Source of the DNA: CAVTPU01 sp963736695
GTDB lineage: Bacteria; Actinomycetota; Actinomycetes; Mycobacteriales; Micromonosporaceae
Length of the DNA stretch: 64,000 bases
NCBI GenBank assembly: GCA_963736695.1
Contig: CAVTPU010000004.1
Location: forward strand, 558,001-622,000
Direction: 5' to 3'
This document shows, one piece after another, positions 9,536-19,146 of the stretch. The notes beneath the pieces are model-generated. The model ran no database searches. It saw nothing but the letters and a program-made list of their open reading frames with translations, and was not told the origin of the DNA. The translations under genes and the position numbers were made by a program. Within the stretch, counting starts at the first letter, position 1, and the number at the start of each line of letters is the position of its first letter.

Positions 9536-10771
9536 CTAGCGGCGTTTGCCGCCACCCGACCGTCCACCACCGGGTTTGGTCCCCGCACCCGGTCGTTTGC
9601 GGGCCGCCGGGCGGGCGCCCGCGCGGGGTGCCGCACCGGCGAGTGCCGCCGTGTCGTCGGACTCGCCGTCGGACTGTCGAGGAGTCGCGGTGTCCTTGTC
9701 CGACTCGCCTGGCCGGCTCACGCCGGACTTGCGGTCGCCGGCCGCCGCTGCGGCCCGACGGGCCAGCACCCGCTGCTTGTGCAGCTTGAACTTGGGTTCG
9801 CGTTCCTTGATGTCGACCAGCACCGGGGTGGCGAAGAAGATCGACGAATAGACGGCGGCGAGCATGCCGACGAAGAGCACCAGACCGAGGTCCTTGAGCG
9901 TGCCCGCGCCCAGCAGGCCCGCTCCGATGAAGAGCAGCCCGCCGACCGGCAGCAGCGCCACGACCGCCGTGTTGATGGAACGCATCAACGTCTGGTTGAC
10001 GGCGAGGTTCGCCGCCTCACCGTAGGTGCGGGTGGCGTTGCCGGCGATGCCCTGGGTGTTCTCCCGCACCTTGTCGAAGACCACCACGACGTCATAGAGG
10101 GCGAAGCCGAGGATCGTGAGGAACCCGATGACCGTCGACGGCGTCACCTCGAATCCGACGATCAGATAGATCGTCGCGGTGAGGATGAGGTTCTGCAGCA
10201 AGGCGGCGATCGCGGCGACGGCCATGCGCCACTCCCGCAGCACCGCCGCGAGATAGACCACGACCAACACCAGGAAGACCAACGCGCCCTGCAGCGCCTT
10301 GACCGCCACGGATGTGCCCCAGGCGCCGCTGACCGCGCTCTCGCTGATCTGGGCGTCGTCGATGGCGAACTGCGTGGCGACCTTCTGCTTGATCTCGGTC
10401 GCCTTCTTCGCCGCGACGGCCGGGTCCTCATCGAGCAACGCAGTGTTGATCTTGTAGGTGGGCGTGCCACCGCCCACCCGCTGTGCGGTCACCACCGTCG
10501 CGCCGGAGTCGGCGACCGCCGCGCGGGCCTGATCCAGCGTGCCGATGCTCGCCGGGATCTGGAAGCTGTTGCCGCCCTTGAACTCCAGTCCGAGGTTGAA
10601 CTTCTGCACCGAGAAGGTGATCACACCGAGGAGCAGGATCGCCGCGGCGACGGCGTAGTAGACCTTCCTCTTGCCGACCACGTCGATGCCGGCCTCACCC
10701 CGATAGAGTCGGCTGGCGAGGTCCTTGATGCCGCGGTTGTTCGGCGACTCGACCATCGTCTTCTCGCTCAT
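9536..10771 (-). CDS. secF: Protein translocase subunit SecF
   Basis: Inner-membrane partner of SecD that uses the proton-motive force to help SecYEG export. The 411-aa product has one N-terminal helix, a periplasmic P1-type domain (GLEFKGGNSFQIPA), and five further helices carrying the RND-like core (GFLTILGFALYDVVVVFDKVRE split over two helices; NQTLMRSINTAVVALLPVGG). A long hydrophilic C-terminal tail of about 90 residues is rich in Ala, Gly, Arg and Pro. The ATG lies one base after the secD stop (TGA C ATG), so the two genes are coupled. Confidence 0.96.
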   Translation of the reverse strand: MSEKTMVESPNNRGIKDLASRLYRGEAGIDVVGKRKVYYAVAAAILLLGVITFSVQKFNLGLEFKGGNSFQIPASIGTLDQARAAVADSGATVVTAQRVGGGTPTYKINTALLDEDPAVAAKKATEIKQKVATQFAIDDAQISESAVSGAWGTSVAVKALQGALVFLVLVVVYLAAVLREWRMAVAAIAALLQNLILTATIYLIVGFEVTPSTVIGFLTILGFALYDVVVVFDKVRENTQGIAGNATRTYGEAANLAVNQTLMRSINTAVVALLPVGGLLFIGAGLLGAGTLKDLGLVLFVGMLAAVYSSIFFATPVLVDIKEREPKFKLHKQRVLARRAAAAAGDRKSGVSRPGESDKDTATPRQSDGESDDTAALAGAAPRAGARPAARKRPGAGTKPGGGRSGGGKRR

Positions 10772-10772
10772 G

Positions 10773-12704
10773 TCACGCCCCCTTCGAGCGGGTCGAGCCG
10801 GACGCGGGCGCGTCACTGGCGGCCGAGTGCAGCACCCGGCCGAGGCCGCTGACCCGTGGCGACAAGAACGCCGGTGTGCGGGCCAGCATGGTCATGATCG
10901 GGTGTCGGAACAGGAAGACGATCAACAGGTCGAGCAGCGTCGCCAGACCGAGCGCGAAGGCGAAACCCTTGACCGAGCCCACGCCGACGAGATAGAGCAC
11001 CACCGCCGCGAGGATGGTCACCGCGTTGGCGGTGATGATCGTGCGTTGCGCACGGGCCCAGGCCCGCGGGATCGCGCTGCGGGGGCTGCGTCCCTCCCGG
11101 ATCTCGTCCTTGAGACGTTCGAAGTAGATGACGAACGAGTCGGCCGCGACGCCCAGCGACACGATGAACCCGGCGATGCCGGCGAGCGACAGGGTGAACC
11201 CGATCTCCCGGCCGAGCAACACCAGCATGCCGAAGGTGAGCAGGCCGGAGAGGACCAGACTCAGGAAGATCACCGAGCCGAGCAACCGGTAGTAGAAGAA
11301 GGCGTAGACGATGACCAGGAGCATGCCGATGCCGGCGGCCAGCAGACCCGCCTTGAGATAGTCGGTGCCCAGCGTCGCGGAGATCGAGTTGAGCTCGCCC
11401 TGGTCGAAGGTGAGCGGCAGTGCGCCATATTTGAGCTGGTTGGCCAACTGCTGGGAGCTGCTGCGGTTGAAGCTGCCGGTGATGCGCGACTTCGACGCGA
11501 GCACGCCCTGGATCGCCGGCGCGGAGACGACCGTGTTGTCCAGCACCACGGCGACCTGACAGACGGGGTTTCCGCCGGTCTCGTCGTTGGGCTGCGTCAC
11601 CACGCACGCGCCGCCGGTGTTCTCGAAGGCCTCACGGGTCAATCCCGACCACTTCTTGGTGCCGCTGTCGCTGAATTCGAGGTCGACCTGCCATCCGGCG
11701 CCGTTGTCGGTCCGCGGGTTCGCGGTGGCGGAGGCGACATCGGTGCCGAGCACCTTCGCCACGTCGAGCAGCAGCTTGGTGTTGGGGTTGTCTGCCTCTT
11801 CGCAGGCGACCGCCTGCTGCGCGGCATCCTGGATCGAGCCGGCGGGCCGGTTGTTGAGGGCCTCGCAGGTGACCTGCGGCACGGCGAACTGCATCTGAAC
11901 CGGAAGCACCGCGACCTCGGCCGGGGTCAGCTTGCGAAACGGCTCAAGTGCCGCGAGAGCCGCTTGATCCTGAGCGAGCGCGGCGGGGTCGGTGATCTGG
12001 GCGGCGACCGTCGCCGCCGGGCCGAGCTTCTTGAGCACGGCCTCGCGCTGCTTCTCGATGTCGACCGGGACAGCGCTCGGCGACGGCGACGCTGCAGCCG
12101 ACGCTTTCGGGGTGGCTGCGGCCGACGCCTTCGGCGCCGCCGCAGTAGTGGCGGCCGGGGTCGCGGCCGGCGTGGCAGCCGGGGTCGCCGCAGCGGCGGC
12201 TGGGGTCGCCTTCGGCGCTGCCGTGGCGGTGGGCTTCGTGGAGGCCTTCGGCGACGCGCTCGGCGAAGGTGACGCGCTCGGAGTCACCGTGGGCGCGGCG
12301 GGCAGGTCCTGCGTAGCGTTGATCACCTTGCGGAAGCGCAGCTGCGCCGGCACGCCGACCTGCTTGATCGCGTCGTTGTTCTCGCCGGGCACCGACACCA
12401 CGATGTGGTTGTTGCCCTCCGTCACCACCTCGGCCTCTGCCACGCCGAGACCGTTGACCCGGCTCTCGATGATCTGCCTGGCCTGCTCGAGTGCGGCCGC
12501 GTTGGGAGGCAGGCCATTGGTCGTCTTCGCGACGAGGGTGAGGGTCGTGCCGCCGACGAGATCGAGGCCGAGTTTGGGCTCCAGACGGTCGCTGAGACTG
12601 CCTTTGCCGAAACCGAGCACGATCGAGAAGATCACGATGAAGATCGCCGCGAGCACGGCGAGATACCGTGACGGGCGCATCTGCCCCTGAGGTGGTGGTG
12701 CCAC
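10773..12704 (-). CDS. secD: Protein translocase subunit SecD with a long low-complexity insert
   Basis: Large Sec accessory subunit of 643 aa: an N-terminal helix (YLAVLAAIFIVIFSIVLGF), the P1 ectodomain (GLDLVGGTTLTLVAK), and a C-terminal six-helix RND core with SLGVAADSFVIYFERLKDE. Between about residues 120 and 205 the ectodomain carries an Ala/Thr/Pro/Ser/Lys-rich insert with tandem TPAA-type repeats, unlike the compact E. coli protein; such linkers occur in actinobacterial SecD. The GTG start at 12704 has AGGAGA upstream. It follows yajC by 143 nt and is immediately followed by secF. Confidence 0.95.
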   Translation of the reverse strand: MAPPPQGQMRPSRYLAVLAAIFIVIFSIVLGFGKGSLSDRLEPKLGLDLVGGTTLTLVAKTTNGLPPNAAALEQARQIIESRVNGLGVAEAEVVTEGNNHIVVSVPGENNDAIKQVGVPAQLRFRKVINATQDLPAAPTVTPSASPSPSASPKASTKPTATAAPKATPAAAAATPAATPAATPAATTAAAPKASAAATPKASAAASPSPSAVPVDIEKQREAVLKKLGPAATVAAQITDPAALAQDQAALAALEPFRKLTPAEVAVLPVQMQFAVPQVTCEALNNRPAGSIQDAAQQAVACEEADNPNTKLLLDVAKVLGTDVASATANPRTDNGAGWQVDLEFSDSGTKKWSGLTREAFENTGGACVVTQPNDETGGNPVCQVAVVLDNTVVSAPAIQGVLASKSRITGSFNRSSSQQLANQLKYGALPLTFDQGELNSISATLGTDYLKAGLLAAGIGMLLVIVYAFFYYRLLGSVIFLSLVLSGLLTFGMLVLLGREIGFTLSLAGIAGFIVSLGVAADSFVIYFERLKDEIREGRSPRSAIPRAWARAQRTIITANAVTILAAVVLYLVGVGSVKGFAFALGLATLLDLLIVFLFRHPIMTMLARTPAFLSPRVSGLGRVLHSAASDAPASGSTRSKGA

Positions 12705-12847
12705 GTTGGTCGTTTCTCCTGTCGAATGTCGGCGCCAGAGCCAGGGCCGCGCCGACGGCGAGGGACGGCGCACCGGGTCCAGCGAGGCGCCCCGGTAGGT
12801 CGATCTGTCGAGACGTTGCTAAAGCCTCCCGGCACGGGAGACGAGGA

Positions 12848-13231
12848 TCATCCTTTCTCAGTCACCGTGGGGGTGTCGACACTCTCGTCGTCGGCGGTGC
12901 TCGACGCGTCGTCGGTGTCGGTCGTGGCGCTCGTCACGACCCGGGCGATCGCCCCACGCACGAAGCGAAGCGGGACACCCGGTGCGGCCTCGATCGTCAC
13001 CGACTCGTCGTCGGCGCTCACGACCGTGCCGAAGAGACCGCCGATGGTCTGCACCTCGTCGCCGGGACCGAGCTGCGACTGCATCTGGGCTGCCTCGCGG
13101 CGCCGCTTGGACTGCGGACGGATCATGAGGAAATACAACGCCGCGAAGAGAAGGAGGATCGGGAGGAACGTGAGAATGCCGCCAGAGCCACCAGAGGTGT
13201 TTTCAGCGAGGTACACGTGAGTGCCTTCCAT
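12848..13231 (-). CDS. yajC: Preprotein translocase subunit YajC
   Basis: Small single-span membrane protein associated with SecDF, 127 aa. One helix (GILTFLPILLLFAALYFLMI) is followed by the hallmark IRPQSKRRRE and a cytoplasmic beta-rich domain (LGPGDEVQTIGGLFGTVVS), then an acidic tail. The ATG at 13231 is used here; a GTG 15 nt further in, with GAAGG before it, is also possible. It heads the yajC-secD-secF cluster downstream of ruvB. Confidence 0.93.
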   Translation of the reverse strand: MEGTHVYLAENTSGGSGGILTFLPILLLFAALYFLMIRPQSKRRREAAQMQSQLGPGDEVQTIGGLFGTVVSADDESVTIEAAPGVPLRFVRGAIARVVTSATTDTDDASSTADDESVDTPTVTEKG

Positions 13232-13381
13232 ATCTTCACCACCGCCGACACCTGCCGTGCGGATCGCGGATGATCGGCCGCGGAGTGCGTGGGTGATGCC
13301 ACAGGTGGTTGTCTATCCCAGACCGCCGGAGTCTAATCGGTGCCAGGGCAACGACCGACAGGGACCTCGGTCACACCATGG

Positions 13382-14554
13382 TCACGACTCATCCGCGAAC
13401 AAATCCGGGGGTGCTGTCGCACCGTCACCCATCGTAGCCGGTATTCCACGGGCCGCCGACGAGCGCCCGCCGGCGGTGATCTGCCCGGAGAACCAGGCCC
13501 GGTCGGGTGGTTCGAGACCCAGGTGCCGCCAGGCGCTCGGGGTGGCGACCCGACCCCGAGGTGTACGCGCGAGCAGCCCAGCGCGCACCAGGAACGGCTC
13601 ACAGACCTCTTCCACGGTGTCCGGTTGCTCACCCACCGCGACGGCGAGCGTGGACACGCCGACTGGTCCACCCCCGAAGGTGCGCACCAGCGCGCTGAGC
13701 ACGGCGCGGTCGAGTCGGTCCAGACCGAGGTCGTCGACGTCATAGACCCGCAAAGCCGCCTGGGCGACCTCGACGGTGACCACACCGTCGGCTCGAACCT
13801 CGGCGAAGTCCCGCACCCGCCGCAGCAGCCGGTTGGCGATGCGTGGGGTGCCCCGGGACCGGCCGGCGATCTCGGCCGCTCCGTCTTCGGTGATCTCGAC
13901 CTCGAGAATCTGTGCCGAGCGACACAACAGCAGTCGCAGCTCATCAGCCTGATAGAAGTCCAGGTGCCCCACGAAACCAAACCGGTCACGCATCGGCCCC
14001 GTGAGCAGCCCCGCCCGGGTCGTCGCGCCGACGAGGGTGAACGGCTCCACCTCCAACGGGATCGCGGTCGCCCCCGGCCCCTTGCCGACGACAACATCGA
14101 CCCGGAAGTCCTCCATCGCCGAGTAGAGCAGCTCCTCGGCCGGTCGGGCGATGCGGTGGATCTCGTCGATGAAGAGGACATCACCACGGGTCAGGCTGGT
14201 CAGCACGGCGGCAAGGTCGCCGGACCGCTCGATGGCCGGGCCGCTGGTGATGCGCAGACCGGCGCCGAGCTCCGCCGCGACGATCATGGCGAGAGTGGTC
14301 TTTCCCAGCCCGGGCGATCCGGAGAGCAGGATGTGATCGGGTGGCGCGCCCCGGCGCAATGCCCCACGCAGCAACAGATCGAACTGCTCGCGCACCCGGT
14401 GCTGCGCGACGAACTCGGTCAGCCGACGGGGCCGAAGCGTCGCCTCGTCGTCGCGCTCGGTCTCGTCGACCAGCGGGGAGACGAGGTCACCGTCGACAGC
14501 GAAGTCCGCGTCGCCCATAAAGTCCGCGTCGGAGGAGAAATCGGCGCCGCTCAC
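13382..14554 (-). CDS. ruvB: Holliday junction branch migration ATPase RuvB
   Basis: Hexameric AAA+ motor that drives Holliday junction branch migration with RuvA. The 390-aa protein shows Walker A GSPGLGKTT (the family norm is GPPGLGKTT), Walker B LFIDEIHR, sensor 1 VGATTRAG and the C-terminal winged helix (EPFLVRAGLLARTPRGR). An N-terminal extension of about 25 residues rich in Asp and Ala, and a C-terminal tail, exceed the usual core. The GTG at 14554 overlaps the ruvA stop as GTGA, completing a ruvC-ruvA-ruvB operon with 4-nt overlaps throughout. Confidence 0.96.
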   Translation of the reverse strand: MSGADFSSDADFMGDADFAVDGDLVSPLVDETERDDEATLRPRRLTEFVAQHRVREQFDLLLRGALRRGAPPDHILLSGSPGLGKTTLAMIVAAELGAGLRITSGPAIERSGDLAAVLTSLTRGDVLFIDEIHRIARPAEELLYSAMEDFRVDVVVGKGPGATAIPLEVEPFTLVGATTRAGLLTGPMRDRFGFVGHLDFYQADELRLLLCRSAQILEVEITEDGAAEIAGRSRGTPRIANRLLRRVRDFAEVRADGVVTVEVAQAALRVYDVDDLGLDRLDRAVLSALVRTFGGGPVGVSTLAVAVGEQPDTVEEVCEPFLVRAGLLARTPRGRVATPSAWRHLGLEPPDRAWFSGQITAGGRSSAARGIPATMGDGATAPPDLFADES

Positions 14555-15162
14555 CGGCCGCGCCCCAGCGCCTGAATCGCCCGTTTCAGCAGTGCCGCGA
14601 CCGGTTGACTCGGCTGGCCGACCTGCTCGGCGGCGACGACGCCGACCGCCTGGTCCGCCTGCTGCGCGCTCCACCCGAGCCCGACCAGGGCCTGACGCAC
14701 CTGGTCTTGCCAGGCGACGCCCGCGACCGGCAGCCCCGCCCCCGTCGCCCCGCCGACGGCCACTGGACCGATCTTGTCACGCAACTCGAGCACCAGACGT
14801 TCCGCCCCCTTCTTGCCGATGCCGGGAACCCGGGTGAGGGTCGCGATATCGCCTTGGGCGATCGCCGTGCGCACAACGTCGGGGGTGTGCACGGCGAGCA
14901 CCGCCTGCGCCAACCGAGGCCCGACGCCGCTGGCCGTCTGTAGCAGTTCGAACAGCGTCTTCGCGTCGTCGTCGGCGAAGCCGTAGAGGGTCAGCGAGTC
15001 CTCCCGCACGATCAGGGTCGTCGCGAGAGTGACCGGCTCGCCGACGTGCAGCGCGGCGAGGGTGGCCGGGGTGCACGTCACCGCGAGCCCGACCCCGCCG
15101 ACCTCGACCACCGCGCTGTCCGGTGCCAGGGACGCGACCACGCCCCGTACGCTCGCGATCAT
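14551..15162 (-). CDS. ruvA: Holliday junction branch migration protein RuvA
   Basis: DNA-junction-binding tetramer of 203 aa that loads RuvB. It has the N-terminal OB domain starting MIASVRGVVASL, two helix-hairpin-helix elements (SGVGPRLAQAVLAVHT and VPGIGKKGAERLVLEL), and a C-terminal RuvB-contact domain (ALVGLGWSAQQADQAV). The ATG start overlaps the ruvC stop (ATGA) and its own stop overlaps the ruvB start (GTGA). The long open frame upstream is a shadow across ruvC. Confidence 0.96.
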   Translation of the reverse strand: MIASVRGVVASLAPDSAVVEVGGVGLAVTCTPATLAALHVGEPVTLATTLIVREDSLTLYGFADDDAKTLFELLQTASGVGPRLAQAVLAVHTPDVVRTAIAQGDIATLTRVPGIGKKGAERLVLELRDKIGPVAVGGATGAGLPVAGVAWQDQVRQALVGLGWSAQQADQAVGVVAAEQVGQPSQPVAALLKRAIQALGRGR

Positions 15163-15701
15163 TTTGTCCTTCCCACGACCCGTCGTGTCGCCTGGTTGGC
15201 GACCCGCGCGGCGGCGATCTTGTCTTGGGTGCCGCCCCGCCACACGTGACAGATCGCCAGCGCGAGGGCGTCGGCGGCGTCCGCCGGGCGGGGTGGGGTG
15301 GCCAACCGCAGCAGACGGGTCACCATCGCCGTCACCTGCGCCTTGTCCGCCGTTCCCACGCCGGTGATCGCGGCCTTCACCTCGGTGGGAGTGTAGGTGC
15401 GCACCGGGATGCCCACGCGGGCGGCGGCGAGCAGCGCGAGCCCACCGGCCTGCGCCGTGCCCATCGCCGAGCGCACGTTGTGCTGACTGAAGACCCGTTC
15501 CACGGCGACCGCCTCCGGCGACCATCGCGCGACCACCTGGGTCAGCGCGTCGTCGAGCAGAAGGAGTCGTTGGCTGAGTTCGGCCTGCGGATCGGTGCGG
15601 ATCACGTCCACGGTGATCAACTGACACGGGCGGCCAGGAACTCCCTCGACCACACCGATCCCGCACCGGGTCAAACCTGGGTCCACCCCGAGCACCCGCA
15701 C
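15159..15701 (-). CDS. ruvC: Crossover junction endodeoxyribonuclease RuvC
   Basis: Holliday junction resolvase of the RNase H-like fold, 180 aa. The acidic catalytic residues are seen in GVDPGLT at the N-terminus, AVERVFSQHN in the middle and PADAADALALAICH near the C-terminus. The GTG at 15701 is chosen because GGGGAGGA precedes it by 5 nt and translation begins MRVLGVDPG. It is the first gene of ruvC-ruvA-ruvB. Confidence 0.95.
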   Translation of the reverse strand: MRVLGVDPGLTRCGIGVVEGVPGRPCQLITVDVIRTDPQAELSQRLLLLDDALTQVVARWSPEAVAVERVFSQHNVRSAMGTAQAGGLALLAAARVGIPVRTYTPTEVKAAITGVGTADKAQVTAMVTRLLRLATPPRPADAADALALAICHVWRGGTQDKIAAARVANQATRRVVGRTK

Positions 15702-15777
15702 ATATCCTCCCCTGACGAACGCACGTTCGATCACGGTAACGCACGGTGGACGGGCCCCGCACACCGACACACCCGGG

Positions 15778-17352
15778 CTAGACGGCTGCGGACTCCACGG
15801 GGCCGGATGGCTGGTCGACGGCCGGACGTCTCGGCAGCCAGATGAGCGAGACGACCGCGCCGAGCAGGGCGATGATCGCGGATCCGGTCGCGGCTGCGTG
15901 CATGGCATCGATGAAGGCCGCGTCGGCCGCGCCGACGAGCGCCGAACCTGACGCCCCGGCCTGATCGGCCACCCCGTGCGCCCCGGAGATCGACTCACGG
16001 GCGGCGGCGCGGGCGGCGGGCGGCAGGCCGGCCAGGGCCGGGGTGATCTCGCTGCGATAGACGGCCGAGAGCACCGAGCCGAGCACGGCGATGCCCAGCG
16101 CCCCGCCGACCTGACGCACGGTGTTACCGATGGCCGAACCGACGCCGGCCTTCTCCCGGGGCAGCGACGCGATGATCGACTCCGTGACGGGCGGCATGAC
16201 GTTGGCCATGCCCGTGCCCTGGACGAACGCGAACAGGCCGATCGCCCAGACCGGCGAGTCGGCGTCGAGCCGGCTGAATCCGGACAGCGACGCCGCGACA
16301 AGGGTGAGCCCGACGGCACAGACGGCCTTCGGGCCGAACCGGCGCACCATCGCGGCGCTGCGCGGAGCGAAGATCAGTTGCGCGGCGGCGAACGGGGTCA
16401 TCAACAGCCCCGCCTGCAACGGCGAATAACCGCGCACCAGCTGCAGATAGAAGCTGAGGAAGAACAGGGTGCCCATCGCGGCGAAGAAGACCAGCCCGAG
16501 GGAGACCACCGCGGCCGAGAACGCGGACCGGGTGAACAGTCGCACGTCGAGCGACGGATGGTCGGTGCGCAGTTCGTGCCAGGCGAACAGGCCGAGGACC
16601 GCCAGACCCACCAGGATCGTCGCCCATGCCCGGGGTCGCCCGAAGCCGTGCTCGCCGCCGTCGATGATGCCGAAGACGAGCAGCACGAGGCCGACGATGG
16701 TCAGCAGCACGCCGACGAGATCCACCCGCCCGGGTCGTGGGTCGCGTGACTCCGGAACCACGAGGAGCACCGCGCACACCCCGATCACCACGATCGGAAC
16801 GTTGATGAGGAAGACCGACCCCCACCAGAAGTGCTCGAGCAGCAGGCCACCGACGACGGGGCCGACGGCGACGCCGAGACCGACGGCGCCGGCCCAGATC
16901 CCGATCGCCTTGGCGCGTTCCCTCGGATCGAAGACGTTGGAGATGATCGACAGCGTGGCGGGAAGCACTCCGGCCCCGCCCGCGCCCATCACCGCGCGGG
17001 CGCAGATGAGTTGGGTCGGCGTCTGGGCATAGGCGGACAGCAGCGAGGAGGTTCCGAAGACCACCAACCCGATGAGCAACACGCGGCGACGACCCGACCG
17101 GTCACCGAGCACGCCCGCGGTGAAGAGCAGCCCGGCGAAGACGAGGGTATAGGAGTTGATCGCCCACTCCAGCTCGCTGTGCGCGGCGCCCAGGCCATGC
17201 TCCGGGTCCGCGATGGTGCGCAGCGCCACGTTGAGCACCGTGTTGTCGAGCACGACGACGAACAGGCTCACCACGAGCACGGCGAGGATCACCCACCGCC
17301 GGGGATTCCCGCCTGCCGGCGGGGCGGGGTCTGGCACGGACGGCTGGGTCAC
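15778..17352 (-). CDS. MFS drug exporter of the DHA2 (EmrB/QacA) type
   Basis: Fourteen-helix proton-coupled exporter of 524 aa. The first helix carries the DHA signature around VVVLDNTVLNVALRTI, motif A appears as GDRSGRRRVLLIG, and motif C in the fifth helix as GVAVGPVVGG. Substrates are probably hydrophobic drugs or metabolites, but the sequence does not say which. The GTG at 17352 has AGGGAG upstream and avoids a polar leader. It sits between ruvC and an SseB-like gene on the same strand with no overlap, so it is likely a separate unit inserted in the conserved block. Confidence 0.9.
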   Translation of the reverse strand: MTQPSVPDPAPPAGGNPRRWVILAVLVVSLFVVVLDNTVLNVALRTIADPEHGLGAAHSELEWAINSYTLVFAGLLFTAGVLGDRSGRRRVLLIGLVVFGTSSLLSAYAQTPTQLICARAVMGAGGAGVLPATLSIISNVFDPRERAKAIGIWAGAVGLGVAVGPVVGGLLLEHFWWGSVFLINVPIVVIGVCAVLLVVPESRDPRPGRVDLVGVLLTIVGLVLLVFGIIDGGEHGFGRPRAWATILVGLAVLGLFAWHELRTDHPSLDVRLFTRSAFSAAVVSLGLVFFAAMGTLFFLSFYLQLVRGYSPLQAGLLMTPFAAAQLIFAPRSAAMVRRFGPKAVCAVGLTLVAASLSGFSRLDADSPVWAIGLFAFVQGTGMANVMPPVTESIIASLPREKAGVGSAIGNTVRQVGGALGIAVLGSVLSAVYRSEITPALAGLPPAARAAARESISGAHGVADQAGASGSALVGAADAAFIDAMHAAATGSAIIALLGAVVSLIWLPRRPAVDQPSGPVESAAV

Positions 17353-17491
17353 GACGTTCTCCCTGGCACCACGGCACATGGGGAGTGCCTGGAGATCTTC
17401 AACGTCAGCCTAGACACACGCCGACGCCCGGCTCCGGCGTTATCCCGGTGAGCCGATTGTGATCATGGTGCCACGTCGGAGTCCGGTGGGT

Positions 17492-18322
17492 TCACCGCAC
17501 CCGGCATTGGTCGGCGATCGAGGCCACCTCATCGCGGCCCAGAATGACCTGGTCGTCGGAGCCCGCGTTGATCACCAGGCCGGATGCCTCGCCGTCGCCG
17601 AGCCTGCCGAACAGGGCTAGGCCGTCGACGGTGGCGAGCGCCCGCGCGGGCCGAATCTCCATCGGAAGGCCGAGCGTGAACTCGTCGGCCCGGTCGGCGG
17701 CGGTGAAACAGACCGCGAACGACCCGTCATGGTCGGGCAGGAAGACCCGCACCGGAGCCTGGCTGAGCTCCTCGAGCAGCAGCTGATAGGTGTGGTCGAG
17801 CAGTTGCGCCGCCGGCACCGGACCGGCGCCCCGAGCGGCGAGCGCCCGTTCCACCCCAACTGCGGTCGACCACGTACGCGCGATGTCGAATCCGCTGGCG
17901 GCGATATACCACTGGTGTTCGGTGGGCGAGGCGGGGTTGACCAGCACCGCCTCGCAGTGGCCGGTGAGCGAGCGCATGAGCAGCGCACCGCTGACCGGGC
18001 CGACGTAGGGGCCCAGCGACCGGTCTGCCGCGAGACGAGCCGCGTCCCGATCGGTGAAGACGGTGAGCACCGACTGGGGTGGCGCCGCGTCGAAGTCGAT
18101 CATCTCGTCGAAGACGCTGTGTCCCCAGGCCTGGTCGGCGTGCAGTGCGGGGACGAACCAACCGTCATGCGCGACGAGCGCCCGCATCACCGCGTCGATG
18201 TCGCTCGTCGCGGCCGCTGTGAGCCGGGCGAACGCCGCGAGCGCGGCCAAAGCGCCGGAGACGTCGGGTGAGCTCACCCGCGACGACTGCGGCCCGGCGA
18301 AGACGTCGTCCGGCGAGTTCAC
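17492..18322 (-). CDS. SseB-like domain protein
   Basis: Cytoplasmic protein of 276 aa with no signal or membrane segment. Two halves resemble the SseB N-terminal fold. The first has GWFVPALHADQ, SVLTVFTDRDAARLA and EAVLVNPASPTEHQWYI; the second has VRVFLPDHDGSFAV, VDGLALFG and SGLVINAGSDDQVILG. SseB-type proteins are poorly understood and in enterobacteria were linked to enhanced sensitivity or secretion phenotypes, so no function is assigned. It lies 53 nt downstream of yebC on the same strand. Confidence 0.6.
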   Translation of the reverse strand: MNSPDDVFAGPQSSRVSSPDVSGALAALAAFARLTAAATSDIDAVMRALVAHDGWFVPALHADQAWGHSVFDEMIDFDAAPPQSVLTVFTDRDAARLAADRSLGPYVGPVSGALLMRSLTGHCEAVLVNPASPTEHQWYIAASGFDIARTWSTAVGVERALAARGAGPVPAAQLLDHTYQLLLEELSQAPVRVFLPDHDGSFAVCFTAADRADEFTLGLPMEIRPARALATVDGLALFGRLGDGEASGLVINAGSDDQVILGRDEVASIADQCRVR

Positions 18323-18375
18323 TCTGTGATCCTCGCCGGTAGCGCGTCGTGACGCAAGGCTCGTTGTGCCGACAC

Positions 18376-19125
18376 TCAGCCGACGGCGGACAGGATGTCG
18401 TCGGAGACATCGAAGTTGGCGTAGACGTTCTGCACGTCGTCGCTGTCCTCGATGGCGTCGATGAGCTTGAAGATCTTCCGAGCTCCCTCTTCGTCAAGCT
18501 CGACCGTGACGCTTGGCATGAACGGCGACTCCGCCGACTCATAGTCGATGCCCGCCGCCTGCAGCGCCGTGCGAACCGGGATCAGGTCGCCGGGCTCGGA
18601 GACCACCTCGAAGGCTTCACCCAGGTCGTTGACCTCCTCCGCTCCGGCGTCGAGCACGGCGGCGAGCACGTCGTCCTCGGTGAGACCGGTCTTCGGAACG
18701 ATCACCACGCCCTTGCGGGAGAACATGTAGGAGACCGAGCCCGCATCGGCGAGTGAGCCGCCGTTGCGGGTGAGCGCGGTGCGCACGTCGGTCGCGGCAC
18801 GGTTGCGGTTGTCGGTGAGGCACTCGACGAGCAGGGCCACGCCGTTGGGCCCATACCCCTCATACATGACCGTCTGATAGTCGGCGCCGCCCGCTTCCTG
18901 ACCGGACCCGCGTTTGACCGCCCGGTCGATGTTGTCGTTCGGGACGGAGTTCTTCTTCGCCTTCTGAATCGCGTCGAAGAGAGTGGGGTTTCCCGCCGGA
19001 TCACCGCCGCCGGTGCGCGCCGCAACCTCGACGTTCTTGATGAGACGGGCGAAGAGTTTGCCCCGCTTGGCGTCGATGACGGCCTTCTTGTGTTTGGTCG
19101 TCGCCCACTTTGAATGGCCTGACAT
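18376..19125 (-). CDS. yebC: YebC/TACO1 family protein
   Basis: Conserved 249-aa YebC/PmpR protein. Members have been described as DNA-binding regulators and, more recently, as factors that aid translation of difficult sequences. It begins with the family signature MSGHSKWATTKHKKAVIDAK and continues with KAKKNSVPNDNIDRAVKRG and YEGYGPNGVALLVECLTDN. Length and start are typical. It lies between pdxT and the SseB-like gene; in actinobacteria it usually lies between pdxT and ruvC, so the MFS and SseB-like genes have been inserted there. Confidence 0.96.
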   Translation of the reverse strand: MSGHSKWATTKHKKAVIDAKRGKLFARLIKNVEVAARTGGGDPAGNPTLFDAIQKAKKNSVPNDNIDRAVKRGSGQEAGGADYQTVMYEGYGPNGVALLVECLTDNRNRAATDVRTALTRNGGSLADAGSVSYMFSRKGVVIVPKTGLTEDDVLAAVLDAGAEEVNDLGEAFEVVSEPGDLIPVRTALQAAGIDYESAESPFMPSVTVELDEEGARKIFKLIDAIEDSDDVQNVYANFDVSDDILSAVG

Positions 19126-19146
19126 CAGTCAACCTCCGCCTGTCAC

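Noticed and set aside
10725..12272. 515-codon plus-strand frame opposite secD/secF
   Set aside because: Low-complexity shadow of the high-GC secD coding strand.
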